Positions 19,280-30,107 of a stretch of DNA of 64,000 bases are shown one piece after another (position 1 is the stretch's first letter; each line of letters starts with the position of its first letter). Below the pieces are notes generated by a model that worked only from the letters and a program-made list of their open reading frames with translations, was not told the DNA's origin and did no database searches. The translations under genes and the position numbers were made by a program. The stretch comes from Halomonas sp. (GTDB lineage Bacteria; Pseudomonadota; Gammaproteobacteria; Pseudomonadales; Halomonadaceae), in contig NZ_JAGOBJ010000010.1 in NCBI RefSeq assembly GCF_017983445.1, positions 1 to 64,000 on the forward strand, given 5' to 3'.

Positions 19280-20445
19280 TGAATCTGCGTCTATCCAAAC
19301 AGATCATGCGCGTAACGCTCGGAGCAGTAGCCGTTGCCTTGTTGGCCGGTTGTGCCAGTAAGGGCGAGCCAGCCTACACGCCTAAAGAGTTGCAAAGCTT
19401 TAATGAAGCCGCAACGCTTGAAACCCAGTGGCGCCATAATGTGGGCGACGGCCTGGGCCGGGCACGCAACCCCATTGCACCCGCGCGTGAAGGCAACACG
19501 GTGTTTGCCGCTGATGCCCAAGGCCTGGTGATGGCGTTTAACGCTGGCAGCGGTGAGCGTGAATGGCGAGTCGAGCTTGATACCCCTATTTCCAGCGCGC
19601 TCAATGCCATCGCTGGCCACGTATATCTGGGTACGAGCAACGGTGAAGTCATTGCACTTGACCAGCGTGACGGCAGCGTAAGCTGGCGCTCCAGGGTTTC
19701 CAGCGAAGTGCTGGCGGCTCCTCAGGCCAACCAGCAGCTGCTGATCGTGCAGAGCGTGGATGGCCAGGTAACGGCGCTGGACCGCCTCAGCGGTGAAGAG
19801 CGTTGGGTTTATACAAGCTCCCAGCCGGCCCTTACGCTGCGCGGTACAGGCACGCCCATGGTGATTGAGCCGGTGACGTTTGTCGGCATGGCTAACGGCC
19901 GCCTGGCAACACTTGATAACCGTAACGGTCAACCGCTTTGGGACATGCAGATCGCAACCCCCAGCGGGCGTAGCGAAGTCGAACGGCTGGTTGATCTCTC
20001 CGGCCAGCCGCTGATCACTCCCGACGGCCGCCTGTTTGTAACCAGTTATAACGGCCGGGTCGTGGGGCTTGAAGCCACTCGCGGCAACGTACTCTGGGAA
20101 AGCAATATCTCTAGCCGCCACACGCCGATGCTGGTGGGCGATTACCTGATCGTGGTGACTGACGATAGCCAAGTGGTTGCACTTGACGCCAGTAACGGTC
20201 AGGAAATCTGGCGTAACGATAAACTTGAAGATCGCTGGTTAACCGCCCCAGCTTTTGCCAGCGGCAACATCGTGGTGGGCGATTTTGAAGGTTATCTCCA
20301 TCTGATCGACGTGCGTGAAGGTAGCATCGTGGGGCGCACCCGGGTTCATAAATCCGGTATTAGCGTCGTCCCGGTTACCGAAGGCAGCACCATTCATGTC
20401 CAGGCCAACAATGGTCGCCTGGAAACCCTGGAAGTCACTCCATGA
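19276..20445 (+). CDS. bamB: Outer-membrane assembly lipoprotein BamB
   Basis: 389 residues; lipobox LAGC near residues 25-28. The rest is an eight-bladed PQQ-type beta-propeller with repeated GxxxW and LDxxxG blocks ([52 protein letters not shown]). BamB supports BamA in inserting outer-membrane proteins. Overlaps yfgM by four bases and der by four bases. Confidence 0.96.
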   Translation: MMNLRLSKQIMRVTLGAVAVALLAGCASKGEPAYTPKELQSFNEAATLETQWRHNVGDGLGRARNPIAPAREGNTVFAADAQGLVMAFNAGSGEREWRVELDTPISSALNAIAGHVYLGTSNGEVIALDQRDGSVSWRSRVSSEVLAAPQANQQLLIVQSVDGQVTALDRLSGEERWVYTSSQPALTLRGTGTPMVIEPVTFVGMANGRLATLDNRNGQPLWDMQIATPSGRSEVERLVDLSGQPLITPDGRLFVTSYNGRVVGLEATRGNVLWESNISSRHTPMLVGDYLIVVTDDSQVVALDASNGQEIWRNDKLEDRWLTAPAFASGNIVVGDFEGYLHLIDVREGSIVGRTRVHKSGISVVPVTEGSTIHVQANNGRLETLEVTP

Positions 20446-21845
20446 CACCCGTCATTGCTTTGGTCGGTCGCCCCAATGTGGGCAAATCGACTCTGTTTAA
20501 CCGACTAACGCGCTCGCGTGATGCGCTAGTCGCTGATTTTCCCGGCCTGACACGCGACCGTAAGTACGGTAACGGCATGCTGGGCGGCAAGACCTACACC
20601 GTGATCGATACCGGCGGTATCAGCGGTGATGAAGAAGGCATCGATGCCGCCATGGCCGAACAGTCGTTGGCCGCTATCGATGAAGCCGATATTGTTCTGT
20701 TTCTGGTCGATGCCCGCGCCGGGTTGAACGTGGCCGATGAAGCCATTGCCAACCACCTGCGGGTCAACCAGAAGAAAACCTGGCTGGTGGTCAACAAGAT
20801 CGACGGCCTGGAAGAGCATTCGGCCATGGCCGACTTCTGGAAGCTGGGCTTGGGCGACCCGTGGCCGATCGCTGCGGCACACGGGCGCAACGTTTCCACG
20901 TTGATCGATGTTGTGCTTGAGCCGTTTCCTGAGCGCGATGCCAGCATTCCTGCCGATACCGGCAGCAAAGGCATTCGCATTGGCGTCATTGGTCGCCCGA
21001 ACGTGGGTAAATCCACGCTGGTCAATCGCATGCTCGGCGAAGAACGGGTCGTGGTGTTTGATGAAGCAGGCACCACGCGTGATGCCATCGAAATTCCCTT
21101 CGAGCGGCGCGGCAAGCCGTATGTCCTGATCGATACCGCGGGTATTCGGCGGCGTAAAAACGTCAGCGAAATTGCTGAAAAATTCTCTATCATCAAGACT
21201 CTGGACGCGATCAAAGAGTCTCATGTCGCGGTGATGGTACTGGATGCACGCAGCGGCCTGGTAGAGCAGGATCTACACCTGCTGGACTACGTATTGACGA
21301 CCGGGCGCGCGCTGGTGCTCGCCATCAATAAGTGGGACGGTGTGGAAAGCGAAGCGAAAGAAAAAATGCGCTCGGATATCAAGCGCCGCCTGGGCTTTGC
21401 CGACTACGCCGAAATGCACTTTATTTCGGCCCTGCACGGCACGGCAGTCGGTGATTTATACCCATCGATTGAGCGGGCGTTCAACGCCGCTAACGCGCAC
21501 TGGTCCACCAACCGCCTAACCACTCTGCTGCAAGATGCGGTCAGCCAGCATCCGCCTCCTATGGTCAACGGGCGGCGTATCAAGCTGCGCATGGCCCACC
21601 AGGGCGGCAGCAATCCGCCGATTATCGTGGTGCATGGCAACCAGACCGCGTCGGTACCCGAAGCGTATCGCCGCTACCTGATCAACACGTTCCGTAAGGT
21701 GCTTAAAGTGCGCGGTACGCCGATGCGCTTTGAGTTCCGCTCGGGCGATAATCCGTTCGATCATATGGCGGGGGCCAGCGACAAAGAGAAGGCCAAGAAG
21801 CGCGAGCTTAACCGCACTAAAGAGGCGCGTCAGAAGCGCCGTTAA
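20442..21845 (+). CDS. der: Ribosome assembly GTPase Der (EngA)
   Basis: 467 residues with two G domains: G1 motifs GRPNVGKS near residues 9 and 186, NKID near 119 and NKWD near 300, and a C-terminal KH-like domain. Needed for 50S subunit maturation. The C-terminus is lysine/arginine-rich. A strong terminator follows, closing the operon. Confidence 0.98.
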   Translation: MTPVIALVGRPNVGKSTLFNRLTRSRDALVADFPGLTRDRKYGNGMLGGKTYTVIDTGGISGDEEGIDAAMAEQSLAAIDEADIVLFLVDARAGLNVADEAIANHLRVNQKKTWLVVNKIDGLEEHSAMADFWKLGLGDPWPIAAAHGRNVSTLIDVVLEPFPERDASIPADTGSKGIRIGVIGRPNVGKSTLVNRMLGEERVVVFDEAGTTRDAIEIPFERRGKPYVLIDTAGIRRRKNVSEIAEKFSIIKTLDAIKESHVAVMVLDARSGLVEQDLHLLDYVLTTGRALVLAINKWDGVESEAKEKMRSDIKRRLGFADYAEMHFISALHGTAVGDLYPSIERAFNAANAHWSTNRLTTLLQDAVSQHPPPMVNGRRIKLRMAHQGGSNPPIIVVHGNQTASVPEAYRRYLINTFRKVLKVRGTPMRFEFRSGDNPFDHMAGASDKEKAKKRELNRTKEARQKRR

Positions 21846-21870
21846 TCGCCACATGCTCTACGCACTTAAA

Positions 21871-21896
21871 ACGCCTGCTTTAACAGCAGGCGTTTT
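21871..21896 (+). terminator. Rho-independent terminator of the yfgM-bamB-der operon
   Basis: Perfect 9-bp stem ACGCCTGCT / AGCAGGCGT with a 5-nt loop, A-run before, TTTTTGTTTT after. Confidence 0.93.
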
Positions 21897-21903
21897 TGTT
21901 TTA

Positions 21904-21996
21904 ACCAGTCAATTGTTCTAGCCGATCAACTACCCTTGCCGACCAACTATTCTTGCCGATCAACTACTCTTGCCAACCAGCTGTTCTGGCCAATTA
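21904..21996. repeat. 17-bp tandem repeat, five copies plus a partial
   Basis: Consensus GCCGAYCAACTAYYCTT. Units begin at 21904 (diverged), 21921, 21938, 21955, 21972 (diverged) and a partial at 21989. The three central units differ by one to three bases. It fills most of the der-lipoprotein gap, beyond the der terminator and before any promoter I can see. Confidence 0.85.
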
Positions 21997-22119
21997 GACG
22001 TCTCATGCTTTGCCGTCATAAATTCGCTTGACAGAAAATCCTGCGGGCCCTCCAATAGCCGCGCTTTTAAGCTCATGATCCCTGGCTTTGCCACTATTGC
22101 CCTTCTTAGGAGGGAACTT

Positions 22120-22734
22120 ATGCATTATGCGGTTCGTCACTGGCGTTGGCTTGTGACTCTTAGTTTGGCCAGCTTGCTCACCGGCTGTCTGGCGCTTCCC
22201 CAAACGGGCCTGTTTGCGTTTCGTTTGGCAGTGACATCGCTTGGTGTAGAAGATGTACGCATTGGCCCCTACAGCATCAATGCGGGCCTGGATACCAGCG
22301 ATTTGACCAGCCTGCTGGCTTCGAGCCTGGGTGCTGGCAGCCTGCCGGTACAGGCAACGCTTGCATTGGGGCTGGGGCTGCCTGCAGGCATGCCGGCAGT
22401 CGCCATGTCAGGCTTTGACTGGACGCTGAACATGCCGGGCGTAGAGCCGGTACAGGGCGAATACAAGCAGGATGTGTCATTAACTCCAGGCGACGGTGCT
22501 AATCTACGACTGCCGGTGGCCTTCGACGTTTTGGGTACGAATACTCAAAAGATGGCGCCGATGCTGAACTTAGCCAGACAGCTCGCTGCTCAGGGCGAGC
22601 TGCCAGCGGGCAGTCAACTGGCCATCACCCCGGGAGATCTACGCGGCCTGGGCATGACGCTGCCTGCCGGGTTGTTAACGCCGACTATTCGCCTGAATGT
22701 GGGCGAAGATGGTCAGCTAACACCTCAGCGTTAG
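22120..22734 (+). CDS. Predicted lipoprotein of unknown function
   Basis: 204 residues from the ATG at 22120 with AGGAGGGA just upstream; an open extension back to 21970 lies in the repeat region and has no ribosome binding site. Signal peptide with lipobox LTGC (about residues 20-23). The mature part has repeated hydrophobic strands and G/L/P-rich turns (IGPYSINAGLDTSDLTSLLASSL), no cysteines after the lipobox and no motif I recognise. Closely spaced PVQ/PVA strands suggest a beta-sandwich, which is a guess. Confidence 0.7.
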   Translation: MHYAVRHWRWLVTLSLASLLTGCLALPQTGLFAFRLAVTSLGVEDVRIGPYSINAGLDTSDLTSLLASSLGAGSLPVQATLALGLGLPAGMPAVAMSGFDWTLNMPGVEPVQGEYKQDVSLTPGDGANLRLPVAFDVLGTNTQKMAPMLNLARQLAAQGELPAGSQLAITPGDLRGLGMTLPAGLLTPTIRLNVGEDGQLTPQR

Positions 22735-22749
22735 CGTTTCTCACCAGGC

Positions 22750-22778
22750 GTTTGCGGCCAGCTCAGCGGGCCGCAAAC
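22750..22778 (+). terminator. Hairpin downstream of the lipoprotein gene
   Basis: Perfect 10-bp stem GTTTGCGGCC / GGCCGCAAAC, 9-nt loop, starting 16 bp after the stop. No T-tract, so a weak or Rho-assisted terminator. A second, longer inverted repeat (GCCACCAG ... CTGGTGGC) follows in the same gap. Confidence 0.5.
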
Positions 22779-22988
22779 TGCCACATAGCCACCAGTGGAT
22801 ATCTCAATCAATCGGTTCTTGAGCTGGTGGCAATCATCGGTCCACATGGTCAAGCAGGTTAAACGTTGGCTCAGCTTAGCGCCCATACCTATCCTCAAGT
22901 AAAGTCAGTTATGATGGCAGTACTGCTTGACCGCTCTCAATGGTTATCTTGTGAGCAGGGAACCCATTCGTCTAGAAGGAAACATCTT

Positions 22989-23792
22989 ATGCGTTGGCTT
23001 CGTCCATTAGCTGTTACCGCGTTATGCGCTTCGCTCGCGGCTTGTTCTACCTCACCCACCGGGCGCTCACAATTATTGCTGCTTTCCGACGATCAGCTTA
23101 ACGAGATGGGTCAGCAGGCATTTGCCCAGTACCAGAAGGATATCCCCACCGCTGACCAGGCCAGTCTGCGCTATGTGCAATGTATCACCGATGCGATTGT
23201 TGACGTGCTGCCTGACGATCAGCGCAGCCTGGATTGGCAGGTGCGTGTGTTCAAGGCCGAACAGCCTAATGCCTTCGCCTTGCCCGGCGGTTACATGGGC
23301 GTAAACACCGGCATGTTGAATGTTGCCACTACCCAGGATCAACTGGCAGCCGTAGTCGGCCATGAAATTGGCCACGTGCTCGCCCGCCATGCCAATGAGC
23401 GCGCCTCCACTCAAAATGCTACGTCGCTGGGGCTATCGGTGATTTCCAGCGCCTCGGGTATGCAAACCCCGGGTGGGCAGCAGTTGATGGGCGTACTGGG
23501 CATGGGCGCGCAATATGGCATTGCTCTGCCGTTCTCACGCCGCCACGAAAGCGAAGCGGATGTTATTGGTCTGGACCTGATGGCTCAGGCAGGTTTCGAT
23601 CCCCGCCAAAGCGTGACGCTTTGGGAAAACATGCAGGCCGCCTCAGGTGGCAGTGCGCCCCCCGCCTGGATGTCGACCCACCCCAATCAAGGCCAGCGTA
23701 TCGAAGGCTTGCAAGCCAACATGGACAGAGCACTGGCCACTTACGAGCAGGCCCGCAGCAGCGGACACACGCCTAACTGCCCACGTCCTTAA
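22989..23792 (+). CDS. M48 family zinc metalloprotease, lipoprotein (LoiP/BepA-like)
   Basis: 267 residues from the ATG at 22989 (AGAAGGA upstream); the open frame back to 22866 lacks coding character. Lipobox LAAC near residue 20 places it in the envelope. Zinc site HEIGHVLARH near residue 128, and ESEADVIGLDLMAQAGFDP near 188 supplies the third ligand. E. coli LoiP and BepA, of the same family, act in outer-membrane protein quality control. Lacks the C-terminal TPR domain of BepA, so closer to LoiP. Confidence 0.9.
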   Translation: MRWLRPLAVTALCASLAACSTSPTGRSQLLLLSDDQLNEMGQQAFAQYQKDIPTADQASLRYVQCITDAIVDVLPDDQRSLDWQVRVFKAEQPNAFALPGGYMGVNTGMLNVATTQDQLAAVVGHEIGHVLARHANERASTQNATSLGLSVISSASGMQTPGGQQLMGVLGMGAQYGIALPFSRRHESEADVIGLDLMAQAGFDPRQSVTLWENMQAASGGSAPPAWMSTHPNQGQRIEGLQANMDRALATYEQARSSGHTPNCPRP

Positions 23793-23816
23793 GCCATCTG
23801 GATGTACTGATGTATT

Positions 23817-23848
23817 CGCCAAGATGAGGTATAACCCTCGTCTTGGCG
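23817..23848. terminator. Hairpin between convergent genes (M48 protease and aroE)
   Basis: 13-bp stem CGCCAAGATGAGG / CCTCGTCTTGGCG with one G-T wobble and a 6-nt loop. Likely a shared terminator, although neither strand has a clean T-tract. Confidence 0.6.
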
Positions 23849-23862
23849 TCATGATCTGGATG

Positions 23863-24684
23863 TTACGCGGCATTCAACATCCGGCGTATGATCTGGCGTA
23901 TCTGGGTCGTGTCAGGGCGTACGTTTCGCCATAAAAAGAACGCCTCCGCCGCCTGTTCAACCAGCATTCCCAGGCCATCCAACCGCTTGGCTCCATGAGT
24001 GCCCGCCCATTTCAAGAACACCGTTTGCATGGCGCCATACATCATGTCGTAGGCCCAGGCGCCTTCCGTAAACAGGTTGCCCGGCAGCGGGGGCAAGTCA
24101 CCGTTCAAGCTTGCGCTACTGCCATTGATGACGACATCAAAGGGGCCCTTGATCGCCTTGAACCCCCCACTGTGCAGCTCTCCAAGGTCGGCAAAATCAT
24201 CTGCCAGCTGCTGGGCTTTTTCAGCCGTGCGATTCACCAGGACGACCTCGCCGGGCTGCTCAGCAAGCAGCGGTTCCAGAGCGCCCCGTACGGCGCCGCC
24301 CGCGCCAATGACCAGTATCCGTTTATCGGCCAGAGACACCCGGTGATACTTCAGATCACGAATCAAGCCCACGCCATCCGTGTTATCGCCATACACCTGA
24401 CCATTGCCACCCACTGTCAGCGTATTAACCGCTTTGGCACGCTGGGCGCGCTTACTTAAGGTATCGCATAGCGCAAAGGCGTCACCTTTAAACGGCACGG
24501 TTACGTTGGCACCGCGCCCGCCTTTCTCGACAAACGAACGCCAGGCGTCGGCAAAGCCATCCACAGGCGCCTGTTGCGTGGTGTATTCAATGTCTTGTTT
24601 GGTTTGCTGGGCAAACTCGGTGTGAATCAGTGGCGACTTTGAGTGCTCGACAGGATTACCAAACACGCAGTAACGGTCACTCAT
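23863..24684 (-). CDS. aroE: Shikimate dehydrogenase (NADP+)
   Basis: 273 residues from the ATG at 24684, with AGGAGCG upstream; the frame is open to 24717 but MSDRYCVFGNPVEHSKSPLIH is the family start. Reduces 3-dehydroshikimate. SKSPLIH binds substrate, VTVPFK carries the catalytic lysine (near 64), and GAGGAVRGALEPLL (near 127) with VNRTAEKA binds NADP+. hemF lies 90 bp upstream on the same strand, the pairing common in Pseudomonas relatives. Confidence 0.96.
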   Translation of the reverse strand: MSDRYCVFGNPVEHSKSPLIHTEFAQQTKQDIEYTTQQAPVDGFADAWRSFVEKGGRGANVTVPFKGDAFALCDTLSKRAQRAKAVNTLTVGGNGQVYGDNTDGVGLIRDLKYHRVSLADKRILVIGAGGAVRGALEPLLAEQPGEVVLVNRTAEKAQQLADDFADLGELHSGGFKAIKGPFDVVINGSSASLNGDLPPLPGNLFTEGAWAYDMMYGAMQTVFLKWAGTHGAKRLDGLGMLVEQAAEAFFLWRNVRPDTTQIRQIIRRMLNAA

Positions 24685-24773
24685 TGGCTCGCTCCTATGC
24701 ATTCTTTCATGTTCCAAGGGGTCGCTTGCCCAGATACATGCGCATTGTCAGCAAGCGTTGTTTTAATCACTCA

Positions 24774-25718
<945 letters not shown>

Positions 25719-25784
25719 TTAATCACAATGGTAAGGGGTGTCAGGCGAATCGGCAAAAGGCAGGCAGGCCCCAGTGCGTTACGG

Positions 25785-26621
25785 TCATGTCTGGAAGCGA
25801 GCCAGCGCTCGGCGATAGGCGCCGCTTCGCACCGCACGGCTGATCATCGGCATGGCGCCTTTGATCCCGGCCCGCACCAGACGGCGCTGAAGTCGGGACA
25901 TGTCCAGTTCAAGCTGGCTTGCGGTCCATTCGGGAAGCAGGTCGATTCCCGCGCGCATGAAAAGCGCACCGGCCGGACGAAAGATCACATGCCGCGGCGG
26001 GGCGTTCAGCAATACCTGCACGACTTCCCGGGTGCGCTCGTCGCAGATGAGTTCGTGCCTTTTAGCGTCAAGGTACGCATCGACCGCAGCGCGGCTATCA
26101 GGCACGTTGCGCGCGCCCAGAGCCTCGGCGATACAGGCAGTCTCGAAAAAGTAACGATCCTGGCTTTCGCGCTCAAGCTGGGGGTTACGATATCGCAGAT
26201 GTGCGGCCATGAAGCGGCTCATCTCGGCGACATGCACCCAGGTGAGAAGATCCGGGTCGTCGGCCGAATAAGGCCGGCCATCAGCGGCGTGACCGCGTAC
26301 CTTGGCATGCACCCGACGCACCCGGGCGATCGCCTCTTCGGCCTGCTCAAAGGTGCCGAAGCTGGTGGTGGCGATAAAGTCGCTGGTGCGCCTTAGCCGC
26401 CCGACCATATCGTGACGAAAGCTTGAGTGATCCCATACGCCAGCCAGCGCCAGCGGGTGCAGCATCTGCAAGAGTAGCGCGCTGATGCCGCCGCACATCA
26501 TGGGCGTGAAGTCGCCATGAATGTTGCGCACCAGTCCATCCAGAGGAAAGGGGCCAGGATTTTGCGCGGCGCGCGCCTCGCCCAGGCGCGCCGCCATGGC
26601 GTCATACAAGAAGGTAGTCAC
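25785..26621 (-). CDS. Oxygenase MpaB family protein (DUF2236)
   Basis: 278 residues of DUF2236, a family containing fungal MpaB and the rubber-cleaving latex clearing protein, some of which bind heme. Conserved block GGISALLLQMLHPLALAGVWDHS near residue 43, RRTSDFI...FG near 76 and the histidine of RVRRVHAKVRG near 101 are seen; TWVHVAEMSRF near 128 is also family-typical. The substrate is unknown. It is next to hemF and tsaC with no obvious functional link. No signal peptide. Confidence 0.8.
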   Translation of the reverse strand: MTTFLYDAMAARLGEARAAQNPGPFPLDGLVRNIHGDFTPMMCGGISALLLQMLHPLALAGVWDHSSFRHDMVGRLRRTSDFIATTSFGTFEQAEEAIARVRRVHAKVRGHAADGRPYSADDPDLLTWVHVAEMSRFMAAHLRYRNPQLERESQDRYFFETACIAEALGARNVPDSRAAVDAYLDAKRHELICDERTREVVQVLLNAPPRHVIFRPAGALFMRAGIDLLPEWTASQLELDMSRLQRRLVRAGIKGAMPMISRAVRSGAYRRALARFQT

Positions 26622-26623
26622 GG

Positions 26624-27181
26624 CTAGGCGCGCAGCACCTGGCCCGTGGCAAGATCACGGATAGTGCTGGGCCGCGAGTTGCCGCCAAGCTCGCCGGGAA
26701 CAATCGCGGCGACCTCCTGACCAAAGATGCCGACAATTTCGTCACTGCTCATGGCCGGTGGTTCTCCGGCGCGATTGGCTGACGTCGACACCAGCGGCCC
26801 GCCAAACGCTTCGCACAGCGCCTTCATCAGAGGATGATCGGTTACCCGCAAGGCTACGCGCTGGTGGGCACCACGAACCAGAGGATGACTGCGGCCGTGA
26901 TCCGGCACCAGCCAGGTATTGGGGCCAGGCCAGCTGGCGGCCAATGGCGCGTGCAATGCGAGCGGCAGCTGGCTTAACCAGGGTTGAAACTGCTTGATGC
27001 TGGCAGCCACCAAAATAACGCCCTTGGCGGGGTCACGGTCTTTCATGCGCATCAGATGCGTCAGCGCTTCGCCGTTATCCGGGTCGCAGCTAAACCCCCA
27101 TACTGCTTCGGTGGGGCAGGCAATCACGCCTCCTGCATGTAGCGCATTAACGGCAGTTTCGAGGTTGGTGGCCGGTTTCAT
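26624..27181 (-). CDS. tsaC: Threonylcarbamoyl-AMP synthase TsaC
   Basis: 185 residues, the short form without the Sua5 C-terminal domain. Makes threonylcarbamoyl-AMP for t6A37 in tRNAs reading ANN. YrdC fold blocks: GGVIACPTEAVWGFSCDP near residue 17, SWPGPNTWLVP near 85, and PLVSTSANRAGEPPA near 128. dprA lies upstream on the same strand. Confidence 0.95.
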   Translation of the reverse strand: MKPATNLETAVNALHAGGVIACPTEAVWGFSCDPDNGEALTHLMRMKDRDPAKGVILVAASIKQFQPWLSQLPLALHAPLAASWPGPNTWLVPDHGRSHPLVRGAHQRVALRVTDHPLMKALCEAFGGPLVSTSANRAGEPPAMSSDEIVGIFGQEVAAIVPGELGGNSRPSTIRDLATGQVLRA

Positions 27182-27236
27182 GGCAACTCCTGCTCTACTA
27201 GAGGCGACGGGCGATGATGAGAATACTCATATTTTA

Positions 27237-28418
27237 TCACGGCCTGGGCAAACGCACCCAGCCACCCGCCTGCTGGGCGACCCACCCATCAAGCTCCAGC
27301 ATCAGTAATCGCTGCTGGCAGCTGCTAACGGTTTCGCCCGTATTGTGTACCAACACATCAATGGGCACAGGCGTTGTGGATAACGCGTTAAGCAGCGTAT
27401 CCGGCAGCGGCTCGCTTTCGCGCGGGGGTAGTGAAGATGGTAGTGGAGGTAAAGGTGCGGCCGCTAGCTGATCACGCCCTGCTTGTTGATGGCCTGTCTG
27501 ATCATAGTCTGCCTGGCCATGGCCTGCTTGAGGAAGAAAATGGCCTGCCCACTGCTGCAGCTCATCAACAATATCATCAACGTGGCGCACCAAGGTTGCC
27601 CCGTTGCGCAGCAGATGCAGGCAGCCTTGTGCCTGGACGTTATGCAGCGAGCCCGGTAGAGCAAATAGCTCTTTTCCCTGCTCCAGCGCTAAACGCGCGC
27701 TGACCAGCGAGCCGCTTTTCTCCGTGGCCTCCACCACTAACGTGCCTAGCGAAAGGCCGGTCACAATTCGGTTGCGACGCGGAAAGAACGCTGGGCGAGC
27801 CGTTGTGCCTGGCGGGTGTTCTGATAACACCAGCCCACCGGGGGCATGGCTTAGCTGTTCGTGAAGGTCGCGGTGTCGGGCAGGATAAATAACGTCCACG
27901 CCACAACCCAGCACCGCGATACTGCTGCCACCAGCATTGAGCGCTGCGCGCTGGGCAATGCCGTCGATCCCCAATGCCATACCGCTGACGATGCACCAGC
28001 CCCGGTGAGCCAACTCCCGTGCAAACCCTTGCGCATTGGCGCTACCTTCGGAAGTCGGTTTGCGCGTCCCCACTATGGCAAGCGTTGGCCCGTTAAGTGC
28101 CCTTAAATCTCCCTGTGCCCATAAAATAGCAGGTGGATCCGGCAGCTGGTTTAACAGCTCAGGCCAGGCCGGGTGATGACGATGCAAGATATGCCGATTA
28201 GGGCCGCCCTGCTGCCATGCCAGAGCGTCGTCTACGCATTGCTGAAGCTGGCTACGTTCAGGATGCTCAAGCCATAGCCTCAATGCGCTGGCGGCGTTAC
28301 TCGGCAGCGCGGCAAGCCAGCCTTCGGGCCAGCGTGGCTTGCGGGCCACCAATTGGCTAATTCGCAGGGCGCCCATTCCCGGCAAGGCGTTAACGACTAA
28401 CCACTCGCTGGCATCCAT
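27237..28418 (-). CDS. dprA: DNA-processing protein DprA (Smf)
   Basis: 393 residues. Loads RecA on incoming single-stranded DNA in natural transformation. Rossmann-like core from about residue 105 to 300: AIVGTRKPTSEGSANAQGFA, GWCIVSGMALGIDGIAQRAAL, FFPRRNRIVTGLSLGTLVVEA, LFALPGSLHN. A winged-helix domain ends the protein. Between them lies a linker of about 45 residues with an imperfect QAGxxQADxDQ repeat and a P/S-rich stretch. Confidence 0.95.
   Translation of the reverse strand: MDASEWLVVNALPGMGALRISQLVARKPRWPEGWLAALPSNAASALRLWLEHPERSQLQQCVDDALAWQQGGPNRHILHRHHPAWPELLNQLPDPPAILWAQGDLRALNGPTLAIVGTRKPTSEGSANAQGFARELAHRGWCIVSGMALGIDGIAQRAALNAGGSSIAVLGCGVDVIYPARHRDLHEQLSHAPGGLVLSEHPPGTTARPAFFPRRNRIVTGLSLGTLVVEATEKSGSLVSARLALEQGKELFALPGSLHNVQAQGCLHLLRNGATLVRHVDDIVDELQQWAGHFLPQAGHGQADYDQTGHQQAGRDQLAAAPLPPLPSSLPPRESEPLPDTLLNALSTTPVPIDVLVHNTGETVSSCQQRLLMLELDGWVAQQAGGWVRLPRP
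27478..27537 (-). repeat. Imperfect 15-bp repeats in the dprA linker
   Basis: In-frame copies of a unit reading roughly as CAGGCNGRNNATGRN on the minus strand encode HGQADYDQTGHQQAGRDQ between the Rossmann core and the winged helix. The frame stays open. Confidence 0.5.
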
Positions 28419-28454
28419 TGGCTCTCCTTAAAGCACCTGTTCGATGTAAATACG

Positions 28455-29369
28455 TTATTGATCCGGAGACACTACCCGGTCTCCGATTTCCAGCACGTTG
28501 GATGCCTGCATCACCAGCGCGAAACTCACCTGCTGATAAGGCTTGATGACCATTACTTTGCCCGAGGGCGTTGGCGGCAGTTGCGTCACTGCCTGGGTGC
28601 GCGGGTCATTAAGGGTTTCGCCTGGCTGGTTAACCTGCAGAATATGCCCGGCTTGCAAGCCATCCTGAATTCCCATATCTACGCTCACGATCTGCATACG
28701 GCCTATAAAACGCAGCCCGCCCGGTACGCCGAGAATACGCCCACTTACGTGGTGAAGAGGAAAATGCGGCCGTAGCGTAGAGGGAGCCGGGTGCTGTTCC
28801 AAGGCAAGGATAAGATCGTTACGCCGGACTTCCTGATGGGCACGGCGTATTTCCAGTGTCAGCATATCGCCATCGGTACGCAGGTGGCGCGCCTGGCCAA
28901 TGTTGGTGAGCGCTTGGCCCAACGGCGTGCCATCCTCAGCGGTATAGGTTTGCGTCTGGCGATAAATACCTAGAGCGGCATTCTCCGGAACATTTTCCTG
29001 TGCGCTGCCTCGCGCAAAAATCGTATCGCCCGACGCATGGAGCAGGCGCTGATTCTCGCCCCCAATAACGTAGGCCAGCTCCTGCATGGCTTCGCCCGGC
29101 TCCACTACGCGATATTCACGCCAGAAGGCATCCAGACTTTCAGGCGATAGCGGGTTTGATGCATCAAGCCGCGCATCGTGATGACCGCTACCTGCCGCAG
29201 CCGTGCTTACCCATAGCATAACGCTGATCAGCGCGGCGCCTTTTAGGCCCAATGCTGAGTAGCGTGGCCGCTTGAGCAATACACGGATGGTGTGCTGCAT
29301 GGCCGTGATATCGCTAAAGGTTAGTCTTGTCATCCCAAGCTCCATGAGGATGTTTTGATCGACTTTCAC
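28455..29369 (-). CDS. Secreted protein of the dprA-def LysM family, LysM module absent
   Basis: 304 residues as the longest frame; internal methionines at 9, 13 and 24 are alternative starts. A hydrophobic signal segment lies near residues 43-60 (GAALISVMLWVSTAAAG). The body matches the C-terminal domain of the LysM-containing protein usually found between dprA and def in Pseudomonas relatives (REYRVVEPGEAMQELAYVIGG, HASGDTIFARG, MQIVSVDMGIQDGLQAGHILQV, SFALVMQASNVLEIGDRV). The LysM repeat expected between signal peptide and this domain is missing. Divergent from def. Confidence 0.75.
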   Translation of the reverse strand: MKVDQNILMELGMTRLTFSDITAMQHTIRVLLKRPRYSALGLKGAALISVMLWVSTAAAGSGHHDARLDASNPLSPESLDAFWREYRVVEPGEAMQELAYVIGGENQRLLHASGDTIFARGSAQENVPENAALGIYRQTQTYTAEDGTPLGQALTNIGQARHLRTDGDMLTLEIRRAHQEVRRNDLILALEQHPAPSTLRPHFPLHHVSGRILGVPGGLRFIGRMQIVSVDMGIQDGLQAGHILQVNQPGETLNDPRTQAVTQLPPTPSGKVMVIKPYQQVSFALVMQASNVLEIGDRVVSPDQ

Positions 29370-29496
29370 TGAGCGGCAGGCCCTGCGCCGATGCCCAGTA
29401 ACGCTGCCAGCGTGATATAATGGTTATTAGAAAGTGTGGGGCCGCAATAACCCGGCCTGATTATCTAAGATTCAGCATAACGGTGATTGTAAACTC

Positions 29497-30012
29497 ATGG
29501 CCAAACTGCCTATTCTCGAATTCCCCGATGAGCGCCTGCGCACCAAGGCGGTACCGGTGGAGACCGTTGACGATGAGGTCCGCCAACTTGTCGACGATAT
29601 GTTAGAGACCATGTACGACGCTCGCGGTATTGGCCTTGCGGCCACTCAGATCGATGTTCATCGGCGCGTCGTCGTGATGGATGTCAGCGAAGACAATTCG
29701 CAGCCGCTTGTCTTGATTAACCCCCGTTACACGCCTATTGGCGAAGAGCAGGAACTGCTTTCAGAAGGCTGCCTGTCGATTCCCGAGCACTACGCCGAAG
29801 TGCCGCGTTACCTGAAGGTCAAACTCAACGCGCTTGACCGCAACGGCGATGCTTACGAAATCGAGGCTGACGGGCTACTGGCACACTGTATTCAGCATGA
29901 GTACGACCACCTGGAAGGCGTACTGTTTGTTGATTACCTGTCGCCACTCAAGCGTGAGCGCATTATGAAAAAAATGCAGAAACGCCATAAGCTGATGCAG
30001 GACAACGGCTAG
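29497..30012 (+). CDS. def: Peptide deformylase
   Basis: 171 residues. Removes the formyl group from nascent N-termini. The three motifs are present: GIGLAATQ (near 45), EGCLSIPE (near 91) and HEYDHLEG (near 134) with two metal histidines and the catalytic glutamate. fmt follows about 200 bp downstream. Confidence 0.98.
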   Translation: MAKLPILEFPDERLRTKAVPVETVDDEVRQLVDDMLETMYDARGIGLAATQIDVHRRVVVMDVSEDNSQPLVLINPRYTPIGEEQELLSEGCLSIPEHYAEVPRYLKVKLNALDRNGDAYEIEADGLLAHCIQHEYDHLEGVLFVDYLSPLKRERIMKKMQKRHKLMQDNG

Positions 30013-30107
30013 CTGCGTTTTATCACAGCCTTGTTTTACCATAGTTTACTTCGGTTTTCGCAAGAAAGTTTTGCTGAAACGTTTGCGACAGCGTGATGAC
30101 AACGCTT

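Noticed and set aside
19291-20172. 293-codon minus-strand frame opposite bamB
   Set aside because: Shadow of bamB; composition follows the complement of the propeller repeats.
22927-22950. Promoter TTGACC...TATCTT before the M48 protease
   Set aside because: Spacer is only 12 bp, too short for sigma-70.
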